The notes under the pieces: generated by a model | The model's input: the letters and a program-made list of their open reading frames with translations, nothing else | Databases searched by the model: none | What the model was told of the DNA's origin: nothing | Part shown: piece by piece, positions 26,736-33,167 of the stretch | Layout of the letters: each line of letters starts with the position of its first letter | Numbering within the stretch: the first letter of the stretch is position 1 | Source of the DNA: Hornefia porci | GTDB lineage: Bacteria; Bacillota; Clostridia; Peptostreptococcales; Anaerovoracaceae | DNA length: 64,000 nucleotides | Direction of reading: 5' to 3' | Assembly (NCBI RefSeq): GCF_001940235.1 | Contig: NZ_MJIE01000001.1 | Span: 1,798,001-1,862,000 of the forward strand | Made by a program: the position numbers and the translations under genes

Positions 26736-27496
26736 AAATCGCACTCACAGGAGGAACCCCGGAGACGGCTTCCGCGCTTCGGGACGTAATTGGAAACTGG
26801 GCCTCGGACAACCTCCCCGAGACGGAAATATCGATATACAGGGGCGGAAACCAGATGCTCCGGCAGATGGTTCCGGGCAGGTACGATCTGACGTTTATCA
26901 GCTCCGTCATGCCTGATATGAGAGGCATCGAGCTCGTCGAAAAACTGTGGGAGAGAACTCCCGCGACGAGCTGTGTCTTTATTGCCTCGGATGAAAGTCT
27001 CATGCCGGAGGCTCTGAATTGTCACGCCTTCGACTACCTGGTCCGCCCGCTCGGGCAGGAGCAGATCTTTCAGGTGCTCAGCGACCTGCGGGAACGGCTT
27101 CCGCAGGCGGCCCCGTTCTTCCGCTATACCTGCGACCGCAGAGCCTGCCACATGATGTTCCACGATCTGATCTACGCCAGAAGCGACGGGCATTATATCG
27201 AGCTTCACAGCAGGTCGGAGGGGACGTGCAGGATCCGTATGACGATGAAGGAGCTGCAGGAGCGACTCCGCGGAGATGAACGGTTTTTCCTCATCAACAA
27301 AGGAATCCTTGTGAATATGGGACATATTCTGTCTATGTACGGCGGGTTCTGCGTGATGGACGACGCCAAAAGAAGCCTGCTCCCGATCAGCGTCCGGAGA
27401 AGCCCGCGGCTGAAGGAACAGTGGCATCGGTATATCTATCAGAGTCTGCGCAGGGAACGCAGCGACGGACCTCTGAGCAGGACGGTAGACTTCTGA
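26732..27496 (+). CDS. LytTR-domain regulator with degenerate receiver domain
   Basis: A 254-residue protein whose C-terminal half is a LytTR DNA-binding domain (LIYARSDGHYIELHSR, ERFFLINKGILVNM). The N-terminal half keeps the receiver fold (ISSVMPDMRGIELVEKLWE, FDYLVRPL) but all phosphorylation residues are replaced: the acidic pair is Gly7/Gly8, the phosphoacceptor position is Ser57, and the conserved lysine is Arg. It therefore should not be controlled by ordinary phosphotransfer. It overlaps the lectin-like gene by four bases and is paired in the operon with an intact LytTR regulator. Confidence 0.85.
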   Translation: MKIALTGGTPETASALRDVIGNWASDNLPETEISIYRGGNQMLRQMVPGRYDLTFISSVMPDMRGIELVEKLWERTPATSCVFIASDESLMPEALNCHAFDYLVRPLGQEQIFQVLSDLRERLPQAAPFFRYTCDRRACHMMFHDLIYARSDGHYIELHSRSEGTCRIRMTMKELQERLRGDERFFLINKGILVNMGHILSMYGGFCVMDDAKRSLLPISVRRSPRLKEQWHRYIYQSLRRERSDGPLSRTVDF

Positions 27497-27652
27497 ACGC
27501 CGGCGGCAGAATGTCGAATGGACGCCGATGCCGGAAGCCGGTAACGCTGACGGCGGAGGCCGGTAATGCCGCCGGCCGAGGTCGGATGCACCGGCGGCGG
27601 AGCTTCGGAATACAGCCGGATCTGAAATATAGCTGAATATACAAAAAAAGAC

Positions 27653-27692
27653 GCTGCGGCATGAAGCCGCGGCTCTTATTTTGTGATATAAT
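27653..27692 (+). promoter_or_regulatory. Terminator-like hairpin and promoter before the thioesterase gene
   Basis: GCTGCGGC/GCCGCGGC (27653-27673) followed by TCTTATTTTG can end the sortase operon. An extended minus-ten TGATATAAT (TATAAT at 27687-27692) directly follows and probably drives the thioesterase and phosphoribosyltransferase genes. The remaining G+C-rich gap 27497-27652 shows no gene. Confidence 0.5.
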
Positions 27693-27735
27693 GGGAAGGC
27701 GGTGAAAAATTTCCCCGCGGAAGGAGAGTGACACG

Positions 27736-28155
27736 ATCCCACTGAAAGAGATTCAGCGAGTATTTGAGAACGACCAGTTTGCCACATCCAACGGCATGGA
27801 GATCATGGAGGCGGATATCAATTACAGCAAATGCAGGATGGTTATCCGGGAGGAGCACAAAAATGCCCGGGGCGCGGTGATGGGCGGCGCGATCTATACG
27901 CTGGCCGACTTCGCCTTCGCGGTGGCTGCAAATCCGGAGCATCCGGAAACGGTAACGCTGGACAGCAGTATTTCCTTCATGAACAGTACTCGAGGCAACG
28001 TGCTCTACGCAACGGCGCGCTGTGAGAAGGACGGCCGCCGCACCTGCTGCTTCAATATTGAGATTACTGACGACACAAGTACTCTGGTGGCGGCGGTGCG
28101 CTCTACAGGAATGCGTGTGGGCACAAAGCCTGTTGAAATTGACTACAATGAGTGA
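27736..28155 (+). CDS. PaaI-type hotdog thioesterase
   Basis: A hotdog-fold acyl-CoA thioesterase of the PaaI family; NARGAVMGGAIYTLADFAFAVAAN is the conserved active-site segment. An ATG at 27796 gives only 119 residues. In-frame coding upstream reads IPLKEIQRVFENDQFATSNG, the normal family N-terminus, and AAGGAG lies at 27721-27726. The matching start would be ATC at 27736, a rare initiation codon; ACG at 27733 is another possibility. The normal ATG start would discard the conserved N-terminal helix and has no ribosome binding site. The substrate is unknown. Confidence 0.75.
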   Translation: MPLKEIQRVFENDQFATSNGMEIMEADINYSKCRMVIREEHKNARGAVMGGAIYTLADFAFAVAANPEHPETVTLDSSISFMNSTRGNVLYATARCEKDGRRTCCFNIEITDDTSTLVAAVRSTGMRVGTKPVEIDYNE

Positions 28156-28181
28156 AAGATGTGAAAGAGAGGAATCTGAAA

Positions 28182-28736
28182 ATGTTTTATGAAATGACAA
28201 TCGCCGGCTGCAAGCGGCAGCTTCCCCTTTGTCCGGTCAACGACGAACTTTACATCGCGGCGTTTATTATGTTCAACGATGTGGAAGTCACCCGCGCCGC
28301 GGCGAAGGAGCTTCTGGCGAAGGCGCCGGAATTTGACGTGGTGGTCACGGCGGAGGCCAAGGGCATCCCTCTTGCCTACGAGATGGCGAGACAGGCGGGG
28401 AACAAAGATTATGTCGTCTGCCGCAAGGGCTTCAAGCTGTACATGCGCAATGTGATCGAGACCAGCGTGGATTCCATCACCACCGATCATCTGCAGAAGC
28501 TCTGCATCGACCAGGATGATGTGGAGACCCTGAAGGGCCGCAGAGTTCTGATTGTGGATGATGTGGTCAGCACCGGCGAATCGCTGAATTCCATCGAGGC
28601 TCTGCTGAAGCAGATTGATCTGACCATCGTCGGACGTATGTGCGTTCTGGCAGAGGGGGAGGCTGCAACCCGGGGCGATATCACTTACCTGAATGAGCTG
28701 CCGGTGTTCAATCCGGACGGCACCGTGAAAGAATAA
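28182..28736 (+). CDS. Phosphoribosyltransferase (adenine PRTase-like)
   Basis: A 184-residue type I phosphoribosyltransferase. The PRPP-binding loop is VLIVDDVVSTGES, and VVVTAEAKGIPLAYEMAR matches adenine/xanthine PRTases, so it probably salvages a purine base into its nucleotide. ATG 28182 has AGAGAGG nine bases upstream; a GTG at 28152 would overlap the thioesterase end. It is probably cotranscribed with the thioesterase. Confidence 0.85.
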   Translation: MFYEMTIAGCKRQLPLCPVNDELYIAAFIMFNDVEVTRAAAKELLAKAPEFDVVVTAEAKGIPLAYEMARQAGNKDYVVCRKGFKLYMRNVIETSVDSITTDHLQKLCIDQDDVETLKGRRVLIVDDVVSTGESLNSIEALLKQIDLTIVGRMCVLAEGEAATRGDITYLNELPVFNPDGTVKE

Positions 28737-28794
28737 TTCTTCTCCGGAAGGTCTTTTTGCCGCAACCGCGAATTTACAGGTACTGCGGGTCAGC

Positions 28795-28853
28795 TGATGC
28801 GCGCTCAGCCGCTGAATATGCCTGAAATATCAATAATACACAGGGGCATATTC
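28795..28853 (+). repeat. Dispersed intergenic repeat, copy B
   Basis: TGATGCGCGCTCAGCC is followed by GAATATGCC (28814-28822), an A-rich loop with TGAAATATCA, and GGCATATTC (28845-28853), a perfect 9-bp stem. It matches copies at 4674 and 48534. The remainder of the 28737-29064 gap is A/G-rich, with the tRNA promoter at 28994. Confidence 0.75.
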
Positions 28854-28993
28854 GGCGGCCTGCGCACTTTACCGGGAGCGATTTTGCCGAAGGCACATCA
28901 GCGCTGATCGTCGGAAATCCTGAAACCTGAGGGAGCTTCCTCCGGACAGTAATCGGAAACCCCGAAAAAACCCGAAAAACTGCGGATTTCAGG

Positions 28994-29047
28994 TTGACAA
29001 GGTCCGCGTAAAATGGTATTATATCAAATGTGCCAGACATCTGGCAC
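28994..29047 (+). promoter_or_regulatory. tRNA-Lys promoter with adjacent palindrome
   Basis: TTGACA (28994-28999), 17 bases and TATTAT (29017-29022) form a strong promoter. GTGCCAGA-CA-TCTGGCAC (29030-29047) is an 8-bp perfect inverted repeat covering the predicted start site, so it could be an operator or a 5' leader hairpin. Confidence 0.75.
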
Positions 29048-29064
29048 AGAATTTCATAAAACGA

Positions 29065-29140
29065 GCACCATTAGCTCAGCTGGGAGAGCACCTGACTCTT
29101 AATCAGGGTGTCCAGGGTTCGAGCCCCTGATGGTGTACCA
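29065..29140 (+). tRNA. tRNA-Lys (anticodon CUU)
   Basis: A full cloverleaf fits: acceptor GCACCAT/ATGGTGT, D-stem GCTC/GAGC, anticodon stem CCTGA/TCAGG with loop CTCTTAA (anticodon CUU, reading AAG), T-stem CAGGG/CCCTG with loop TTCGAGC, and an encoded CCA. Its 3' end is repeated downstream, marking it as an integration site. Confidence 0.97.
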
Positions 29141-29342
29141 ATAATGAAAAGAGTGCCATTCGGTACTCTTTTTCGTTATCCACATATAATCGCATCAGGG
29201 GCTCGAACCCGAAAGGGCATCGGCATAAATGAAAACGTCCGGCGGACGTTCGAATAGCCGATGGGTCAAGGAGACCGAATGGGGAGCCGCAGACCGGCAG
29301 ACTTGCAGAGCAAGGATGCAAAGCCCCCTGATGGTGTACCAA
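29115..29342. repeat. Repeated pieces of the tRNA-Lys 3' end (probable att scars)
   Basis: CCCCTGATGGTGTACCAA occurs at 29124-29141 (in the tRNA) and again at 29325-29342. An inverted copy of the T-arm, CATCAGGGGCTCGAACCC, lies at 29193-29210. Such duplicated tRNA ends are the usual product of tyrosine-integrase insertion at a tRNA gene. The intervening sequence has no gene; 29343-29527 also shows none. Confidence 0.75.
29147..29173 (+). terminator. Rho-independent terminator of tRNA-Lys
   Basis: AAAAGAGTGCC, a four-base loop and GGTACTCTTTTT form a stem with one mismatch ending in a T-run, starting seven bases after the CCA end. Confidence 0.8.
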
Positions 29343-29527
29343 AACGTTCCTATTCGAACTACTACTTCTATAAACGCGGGTTTGCGACGATAGTATGGTT
29401 TGACTAGGAGAGACAGAAGCGACATCAGAGTCGCTTTTTTCTGAAACAAAAGGGATCAGCTTCGTGAATACGTTACTGATCTCTATCATTTTCATTGTAT
29501 TAATTCTCGGCTACAAACTGGAATTTG

Positions 29528-30058
29528 TCACGGTAATAGATACTTGAAAATCAATTTGTCATATTTTTTTCCATTAACTTCTAATGTGCTCTTTTCAGTG
29601 GAAGTATGCTTCATTCCCGCGTTTTGCATAGCTTTCATTGAACCGGTATTATCCGAAGCGCACCAGGCAGTTATTACTTCAATACCCTCTTGCGCTGTAA
29701 GGTATTTCAATACACCATCAAGTGCCTCTGTCGCAAACCCATTTCCCCACGAAGTCCGTTCTATGCTCATACCTATTTCGATTTGTTTCTTTTCTGAATC
29801 ATAATCATATGCTCCAATCGTGCCAATGAGTTTTCCTTTATACTCAATAGCCCAACCATAAAAATCAGTGTTATTATAGCTGTCTATAAACCTCTGAACG
29901 GTTTCTTTTGACATTTCTTTCGTAGCATAGGGATTCCAGCCGGAATATTTATACATTTGAGGATCGCGCCCGAACTTATCATATAGAATCTGCGCATCGT
30001 CCAAATTATATCTGCGCAAAAGCAGCCGCTCTGTTGTAAACTCGTTTGTTCCTGTCAT
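29528..30058 (-). CDS. GNAT-family N-acetyltransferase (RimJ/RimL-like)
   Basis: A 176-residue acetyltransferase of the RimJ/RimL type. The start region (TERLLLRRYNLDDAQILYDKFG) and the acetyl-CoA loop region (ERTSWGNGFATEALDGVLKYL) match this class, members of which acetylate ribosomal proteins, polyamines or antibiotics. ATG 30058 is preferred over 30070 because GGAGG lies just upstream of it. It belongs to the A+T-rich island downstream of tRNA-Lys. Confidence 0.87.
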   Translation of the reverse strand: MTGTNEFTTERLLLRRYNLDDAQILYDKFGRDPQMYKYSGWNPYATKEMSKETVQRFIDSYNNTDFYGWAIEYKGKLIGTIGAYDYDSEKKQIEIGMSIERTSWGNGFATEALDGVLKYLTAQEGIEVITAWCASDNTGSMKAMQNAGMKHTSTEKSTLEVNGKKYDKLIFKYLLP

Positions 30059-30091
30059 TCGTTCCTCCATGACATTCAGATTTATAGAGTA

Positions 30092-30439
30092 CTAAATAAA
30101 CTGTACAGTTACTCCGTTTGGATCTTCAACAAAAAAGAATTTCACATGTGGATTCGGTGAAATAATTGGTGTTGGATGTAGTCCTTTTGCTATGATTTCT
30201 TCGCGCTTCACTTCGACATCATCCACGTGGAACCCCATGGATATGCCAGCACCCTTATATGCTTTTTTCGGATCATCAATCAGCTCAACTTGAGTATCTC
30301 CCTTGTCTTTTGCAAGAAACACAATGTTACCACCAAACTGGCGAAAATCATCTTGGATATTTAAGCCTACAACATTTTCATAAAACTCAATAGAGTCTTC
30401 TAAACATCCAGTATAAATTGTTATATGTACCATTTTCAT
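30092..30439 (-). CDS. VOC-family (glyoxalase/bleomycin resistance) protein
   Basis: A 115-residue protein with the vicinal-oxygen-chelate fold: VHITIYTGCLEDSIEFYENVVGL at the N-terminus and FFFVEDPNGVTVQFI at the C-terminus, where the glutamate before DPNG is typical of the metal site. Such proteins bind or modify small toxic compounds; the substrate is unknown. GGAGG precedes the start on the minus strand. The 325-base gap to 30764 contains its upstream region and the promoter of the next operon, no other gene. Confidence 0.85.
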   Translation of the reverse strand: MKMVHITIYTGCLEDSIEFYENVVGLNIQDDFRQFGGNIVFLAKDKGDTQVELIDDPKKAYKGAGISMGFHVDDVEVKREEIIAKGLHPTPIISPNPHVKFFFVEDPNGVTVQFI

Positions 30440-30716
30440 CGAAAGTATCCTCCTGCTTTAGCTTTATTATATAACAAATTCCGATTTATCAAATTAATCT
30501 TCAATAATGCGAACCCATGCTTTTTAATTCTTGGCTCTTCATCAGCATGTGTGGGTGACTGAAGTGCCGTGACCCTTGAAAACAATTGAAAAAGCATACA
30601 ATTTCCTGTAGGATATTTTTTGCAACAAAACTCTCTTACGTAAAGGAATCTGTATGCTTATCAAAACAATACTCAAAAAAGCACTGAATGTCAAGCACAC
30701 TGCCATCGATGTTTGC

Positions 30717-30756
30717 TTGACGGTTATATATTAAAAGTATATACTGTAAGTATATA
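30717..30756 (+). promoter_or_regulatory. Promoter and palindromic operator of the XRE-Fic operon
   Basis: TTGACG (30717-30722), 17 bases and TATACT (30740-30745) form a strong promoter. TATATAC-TGTAA-GTATATA (30738-30756) is a perfect 7-bp inverted repeat over the minus-ten element, a natural site for repression by the XRE protein. Confidence 0.75.
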
Positions 30757-30767
30757 GGAGGAACATG

Positions 30768-31121
30768 ATGAACGCAATTAAAGAATTGAGAAATACTACA
30801 AATATGAGCCAGAATAAGTTTGCTTCATATCTGGGAATACCTGTAGCGAACATACAGCATTGGGAACAAGGTGTTACAACCCCGCCAAATTACCTTGTTT
30901 CTCTAATATCCCGTGTGATGATGTATGACGGATACATCAGGAAAGAACTTACGCCAACCGAAGTGGATGTATTAAGGCAGATGCAGGCCACACTTGCATT
31001 AGAGCAGCTTGACCTTGAGGAGAGGGATTTATTCGAAATCAGCAAGCTCGTTCAGGGAGAAGTGACGAGAGAAGAGTTCCAGAAGAGACTGAAGGAGAAA
31101 TATCAGGCCAATGGTAGATAA
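30768..31121 (+). CDS. XRE-type helix-turn-helix protein, probable antitoxin of Fic
   Basis: A 117-residue protein with an N-terminal HTH (MSQNKFASYLGIPVANIQHWEQGVTTPP) and a longer C-terminal helical region (LEQLDLEERDLFEISKLVQ, EEFQKRLKEKYQ). Position directly before a Fic gene, which it overlaps by 11 bases, suggests that it represses the operon and restrains the Fic enzyme. AGGAGG at 30756-30761 suits ATG 30768; ATG 30765 is also possible. Confidence 0.8.
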   Translation: MNAIKELRNTTNMSQNKFASYLGIPVANIQHWEQGVTTPPNYLVSLISRVMMYDGYIRKELTPTEVDVLRQMQATLALEQLDLEERDLFEISKLVQGEVTREEFQKRLKEKYQANGR

Positions 31122-31749
31122 ATATGTTTATCCGGGAACAAACATATTGGTCAATAAGTTTAATTGCCGCGATGAGGAAAAACTCAAACGAATAGAGGCG
31201 CTTTCCACCGGCGGTAACTTGGCCTGGCTCCAATTGCATCCGGTTGAGGGTGATTTCGATTTTGAACATTTGAAAAGGATTCATCACTTCATTTTTCAGG
31301 ATCTATATGGTTGGGCAGGGCAGATCAGAGATGTTGATATTGGGAAAAACAATCTGTTTTGCAGAGCCCGGTTTATAAACGACTATGCGGAAACTGTCTT
31401 CGGAGATTTTTATTTTTCCTGTGACAACAATAAAGATAACAGGGACAGTTTTATTGAGACACTGGCAGCTCACTATGCAGATCTGAACGCGCTTCATCCT
31501 TTCAGAGAGGGAAACGGGAGAGCACAAAGAGAATTTACAAGAGAATTATGCTTGAAATGCGGCTATGTGCTCGATTTGACGAAGACAAGGCACGAAGAGA
31601 TGTTGTCCGCAAGTATCGATTCTTTCCAGAAAGCAGATAACACCGGCTTTATCACCATATTCCATAAATGCGTTATACCTGCAGAAGAATATGCGTATTA
31701 TCAATCAAAATTGACAGCCTCATTGCTCATCCTATCTGAGGACGATTGA
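31111..31749 (+). CDS. Fic-domain protein (probable AMP-transferase toxin)
   Basis: A 212-residue Fic protein. The active-site motif HPFREGNGRAQR starts at His129 with all catalytic positions present. Fic enzymes transfer AMP (or another nucleotide part) to target proteins and act as toxins or effectors. No inhibitory (S/T)xxxE(G/N) helix is obvious at either end, so control may come from the partner protein upstream. The start overlaps that gene by 11 bases. Confidence 0.9.
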   Translation: MVDKYVYPGTNILVNKFNCRDEEKLKRIEALSTGGNLAWLQLHPVEGDFDFEHLKRIHHFIFQDLYGWAGQIRDVDIGKNNLFCRARFINDYAETVFGDFYFSCDNNKDNRDSFIETLAAHYADLNALHPFREGNGRAQREFTRELCLKCGYVLDLTKTRHEEMLSASIDSFQKADNTGFITIFHKCVIPAEEYAYYQSKLTASLLILSEDD

Positions 31750-31817
31750 TCAGAACGAAGAAGCCTGTTTTGGGTAGTTCCTTGGATAGGCCAGTTCGGG
31801 CAGTGCGGTCCGCCGTA

Positions 31818-31845
31818 AACGCCAACCGGCTAAAGCCGGGGCGTT
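31818..31845. other. Hairpin downstream of the Fic gene
   Basis: AACGCC-AA-CCGGC and GCCGG-GGCGTT pair around a TAAA loop. It has no T-run, and lies at the junction where the integrase remnant loses homology, so it may be part of the recombination scar. Confidence 0.5.
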
Positions 31846-32258
31846 CTGGCAGGGGACCTTCCGGGCGACTCGCGGAGCTCGTCGGGATAGATCCTTTCAG
31901 AAACCGTCCGATTAGCAAAGCGCTGCAATTGGATAGGCGTCAGCTCGGTGACTTTAAACTGTGCAAACTCCGGAAGAATATGGTCGCGAAAAATCTGTTC
32001 TGTGTTACGAAGCGTGCTCTCCTTCACGCCGATTTTATAGGATTCGATCCAGATATTGTATAACTGTTGAACGGTGATGTTTTTATTTCTTGTAGGGGAA
32101 ATGCTTGTGACCGCTTCCGCATATGCGAGCTGCGCTTCCTTCTTTGCCTCGAATCCGGACTGCTGGATCCGGATCGGCTTTCCGGAGGTATCCAGTCCGA
32201 CGTATGCGCGGAACCGGTAACGGATTTCTCCTCTTGCTTTGTATTTCTCGATCTTCAT
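31830..32258 (-). pseudogene. Truncated tyrosine integrase (N-terminal part only)
   Basis: Residues 1-115 match the N-terminal part of Tn916/phage-type integrases: an AP2-like arm-binding domain (KYKARGEIRYRFRAYVGLDTSGK) and a SAM-like core-binding domain (TVQQLYNIWIESYKIGVKESTLRNTEQIF). After about ANRTVSERIYPDEL the frame runs into unrelated sequence and ends; the catalytic domain with the R-H-R-Y residues is absent. A good ribosome binding site (AAGGAGA) remains. It is a remnant of the element that used the tRNA-Lys site. Confidence 0.85.
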
Positions 32259-32293
32259 ATATGTCTCCTTCTGGCGGAAGAGATATTTTTTCC

Positions 32294-32740
32294 CTATGTG
32301 TTTTCTTCTAAAATTTGTATCAGCAGGTCTATGTCTGTAGAGTACTCCGGCCGAATTCCATTCTCGTACCTGCGTAGGTATTCCTGACAGTCTTTAATGA
32401 TTCTCTTTTCATTGCGGTTTAATATGGCGTATATAATTTTGTAATACATATCATCCATGCGGAATTTGTCGACCTTCGTCTTATCAACGGGGAACATTTT
32501 AATATAATGCAACCCGTGACGATGTCCGTCCTTCGTTGTCCCTCTTGGGGGTAGCGGAAAATACTGTTCTGTTGGCGCCGATGGCGAGATGTTAGATCGA
32601 AACGGAACGGCAAAGTCCAATCGCTTCCCGCGATAAATCAACTTAATGATCAAAGCGCATGGACGTTTAGCTTTATGCAGCATTTCCGGTTCAACCAGGT
32701 ATTTTTTTAATTCCTGAGGCTTCAAAGATACGACTTTCAT
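32294..32740 (-). CDS. ToxN/AbiQ/TenpN-like endoribonuclease (candidate type III toxin)
   Basis: A 148-residue protein resembling type III toxins. The segment ALIIKLIYRGKRLDFAVPFRSNIS corresponds to the beta-sheet core with the P-(L/F)-RS-N/H motif of ToxN/CptN/TenpN proteins, and GLHYIKMFPV to their D/HY-K strand; a helical C-terminus follows. ATG 32740 has AGGAGG upstream. Upstream on the same strand lie an extended minus-ten promoter, an imperfectly repeated RNA segment and a strong hairpin just before the gene, the exact layout of type III loci. Recognition is by motif and architecture, so the family call is probable, not certain. Confidence 0.65.
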   Translation of the reverse strand: MKVVSLKPQELKKYLVEPEMLHKAKRPCALIIKLIYRGKRLDFAVPFRSNISPSAPTEQYFPLPPRGTTKDGHRHGLHYIKMFPVDKTKVDKFRMDDMYYKIIYAILNRNEKRIIKDCQEYLRRYENGIRPEYSTDIDLLIQILEENT

Positions 32741-32756
32741 AAATCCTCCTAACAAA

Positions 32757-32877
32757 ATGGGGCTTGCCATTTGGCAAGCCCCATACGAGTGACGAATATT
32801 CTACGCAGTTGCACCCCGTCCGTCGCGGAAGTTAAACATACGAGTGTATTATATTCTTACCGTAATACTCGGTTCGT
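32757..32877 (-). ncRNA. Candidate type III antitoxin RNA with terminator
   Basis: An extended minus-ten TGGTATAAT (TATAAT at 32884-32889, minus strand) should start a transcript near 32877. It contains two copies of a 21-base segment 55 bases apart (32837-32857 and 32782-32802; both AGAATAT, five to seven variable bases, CACTCGTATG), then a perfect 10-bp terminator stem GGGGCTTGCC/GGCAAGCCCC at 32759-32782 followed by ATTTTG. The toxin-like gene starts 17 bases further on. Confidence 0.55.
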
Positions 32878-33019
32878 ATTAGTATTATACCAAAGGGATC
32901 GTTTTTTATCCAGTAGTTTTTGTAAATTTTTGTAACAAAATATGCTCAATAATGTTCAATAGTGTACAATATCGCGCCACAAGCATCTGTGTTACTCTAC
33001 GCTCCTTAGCTGCTCCCAC

Positions 33020-33108
33020 AAAAAGCCCTCTACGCATGGTAGAGGGTATCTTCTCAGTGAGCTTTCTTTTGATTTAACTCCTCATGCTCTACGAGGAGAA
33101 TCTTCTGT
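33020..33108 (-). ncRNA. Predicted small RNA with two related hairpins
   Basis: On the minus strand TTGCTT (33138-33143), 17 bases and TATAAT (33115-33120) form a strong promoter. The predicted transcript of about 89 bases carries two similar units, AGAAGAT plus a stem: CTCCTC...GAGGAG, then CCCTCTAC/GTAGAGGG (33026-33046) ending in five T, a good terminator. No open reading frame of note lies inside. Function and family unknown. The remaining gap 32890-33019 shows no gene. Confidence 0.6.
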
Positions 33109-33167
33109 ACCCTCATTATATTTAATTTTGGATAGAAAAGCAACCTATTTCGGGAAAATATTTTCGG

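Noticed and set aside
29193..29342. A second tRNA gene
   Set aside because: Only T-arm and 3' acceptor pieces are repeated; no D-arm or anticodon arm can be folded.
32259..32293. The missing catalytic domain of the integrase on either side of the remnant
   Set aside because: Neither the stretch 31750-31830 nor the flanking frames encode the R-H-R-Y residues, so the domain is truly absent here.
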